DNA of 13,514 bases from contig PXYR01000041.1 in NCBI GenBank assembly GCA_003023665.1, forward strand, positions 1 to 13,514, read 5' to 3'. The notes below the pieces were generated by a model, which saw nothing but the letters and a program-made list of their open reading frames with translations, had not been told where the DNA came from and ran no database searches. Position numbers and translations under genes: made by a program. Origin of the DNA: Bacteroidota bacterium (GTDB taxonomy: Bacteria > Bacteroidota > Bacteroidia > Flavobacteriales > Schleiferiaceae). This document shows positions 13,127 to 13,514 of this stretch, piece by piece. Numbering within the stretch: position 1 is the stretch's first letter; each line of letters begins with the position of its first letter.

Positions 13127-13514
13127 CTATCCACGAGCTTTTTTAGAACGAGTTTTTTTGTTGCGCTTTTCTTGGTCAGAAGTCCACTTTTTGATTTCGC
13201 TTTTGCGTCCAATCTGCGTGGTAATAAAATCTTTGTTTAAATCCCAACCTCTAGCAGGACTGTATTCTCTGCCGTAAAAGATGATTTGCAGGTGAAGCTT
13301 ATTCCAAAGGGCCTTGTCAAAGAGTCGTTTGGCGTCTTTTTCTGTTTGTTCAACGGATTTTCCGTTGGAAAATCCCCATCTAAACATGAGCCGTTGAATA
13401 TGCGTGTCCACGGGAAAAGCGGGTATTCCGAAAGCTTGACTCATAACCACACTGGCTGTTTTATGACCAACGCTTGGCATTGCTTCAAGCGCTTCAAAGC
13501 TTGAAGGAACTTTC
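13127..13514 (-). CDS. nth: Endonuclease III-type DNA glycosylase/AP lyase, N-terminus cut by window edge, no Fe-S cysteines
   Basis: The C-terminal 128 residues of a base-excision repair glycosylase that removes oxidised pyrimidines and nicks abasic sites. The frame stays open to the right edge, so the real start is beyond 13514. The helix-hairpin-helix AMPSVGHKTASVV carries the catalytic Lys, and FPVDTHIQRLMFRWG carries the catalytic Asp 18 residues later, the same spacing as Lys120-Asp138 in E. coli Nth. After LHLQIIFYGREYSPARGWDL the four cysteines of the usual [4Fe-4S] loop are missing; there is no cysteine at all in the visible part. The end is a lysine/arginine-rich tail (KRNKKTRSKKARG). 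It is upstream of yebC by 35 bases and probably cotranscribed. Confidence 0.92.
   Translation of the reverse strand, partial: KVPSSFEALEAMPSVGHKTASVVMSQAFGIPAFPVDTHIQRLMFRWGFSNGKSVEQTEKDAKRLFDKALWNKLHLQIIFYGREYSPARGWDLNKDFITTQIGRKSEIKKWTSDQEKRNKKTRSKKARG

Overview
The window looks like the chromosome of a member of the Bacteroidota, most likely a marine or aquatic Flavobacteriales bacterium. The signs are low GC and very tight gene packing. Shine-Dalgarno sequences are mostly absent, and promoter-like sites fit the Bacteroidota consensus (TTG ... TAnnTTTG). Several proteins have typical Bacteroidota forms: a DUF3127 protein, a YebC protein starting MGRAFEFRK, a trigger factor with a degraded PPIase domain, and an endonuclease III without iron-sulfur cysteines. 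It is ordinary core genome. I saw no insertion sequence, phage gene, CRISPR array or defence island.

Layout. Positions 1-795 (minus) hold most of ribF (FAD synthesis), cut by the window edge. It is divergent from an uncharacterised six-helix membrane protein (844-1641). That gene converges, with a 2-base gap, on a two-gene sensor unit on the minus strand: a small two-helix membrane protein (2875-3429) overlapping by 11 bases a membrane histidine kinase (1644-2885). The kinase carries a near-perfect 66-bp tandem duplication that doubles a membrane helix. A non-coding stretch, a strong terminator and tRNA-Leu(UAG) (3640-3721, minus) follow.

A plus-strand operon comes next: a flavin-reductase-like protein (3826-4719), a DUF3127 protein with an SSB-like acidic tip (4731-5108) and leucyl/phenylalanyl-tRNA-protein transferase aat (5121-5843). 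The end of aat overlaps the end of a minus-strand OppC/DppC-type permease (5832-6650) inside a perfect 18-base palindrome. The permease lies directly downstream of the periplasmic protease prc (6679-8850).

Divergent from prc is a proteostasis operon, tig-clpP-clpX (8996-12311). It ends in a strong hairpin that can also serve the convergent unit nth-yebC (12360-13514, minus; nth is cut by the window edge).

How the genes fit together. The right two thirds is rich in protein-quality functions: nascent-chain folding (Tig), cytoplasmic degradation (ClpXP), N-degron tagging (Aat) and processing in the cell envelope (Prc). The most unusual part is the orphan sensor pair, which has no response regulator in the window. 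I did not find a convincing wholly new system; the best leads are the kinase membrane duplication and its small overlapping partner.
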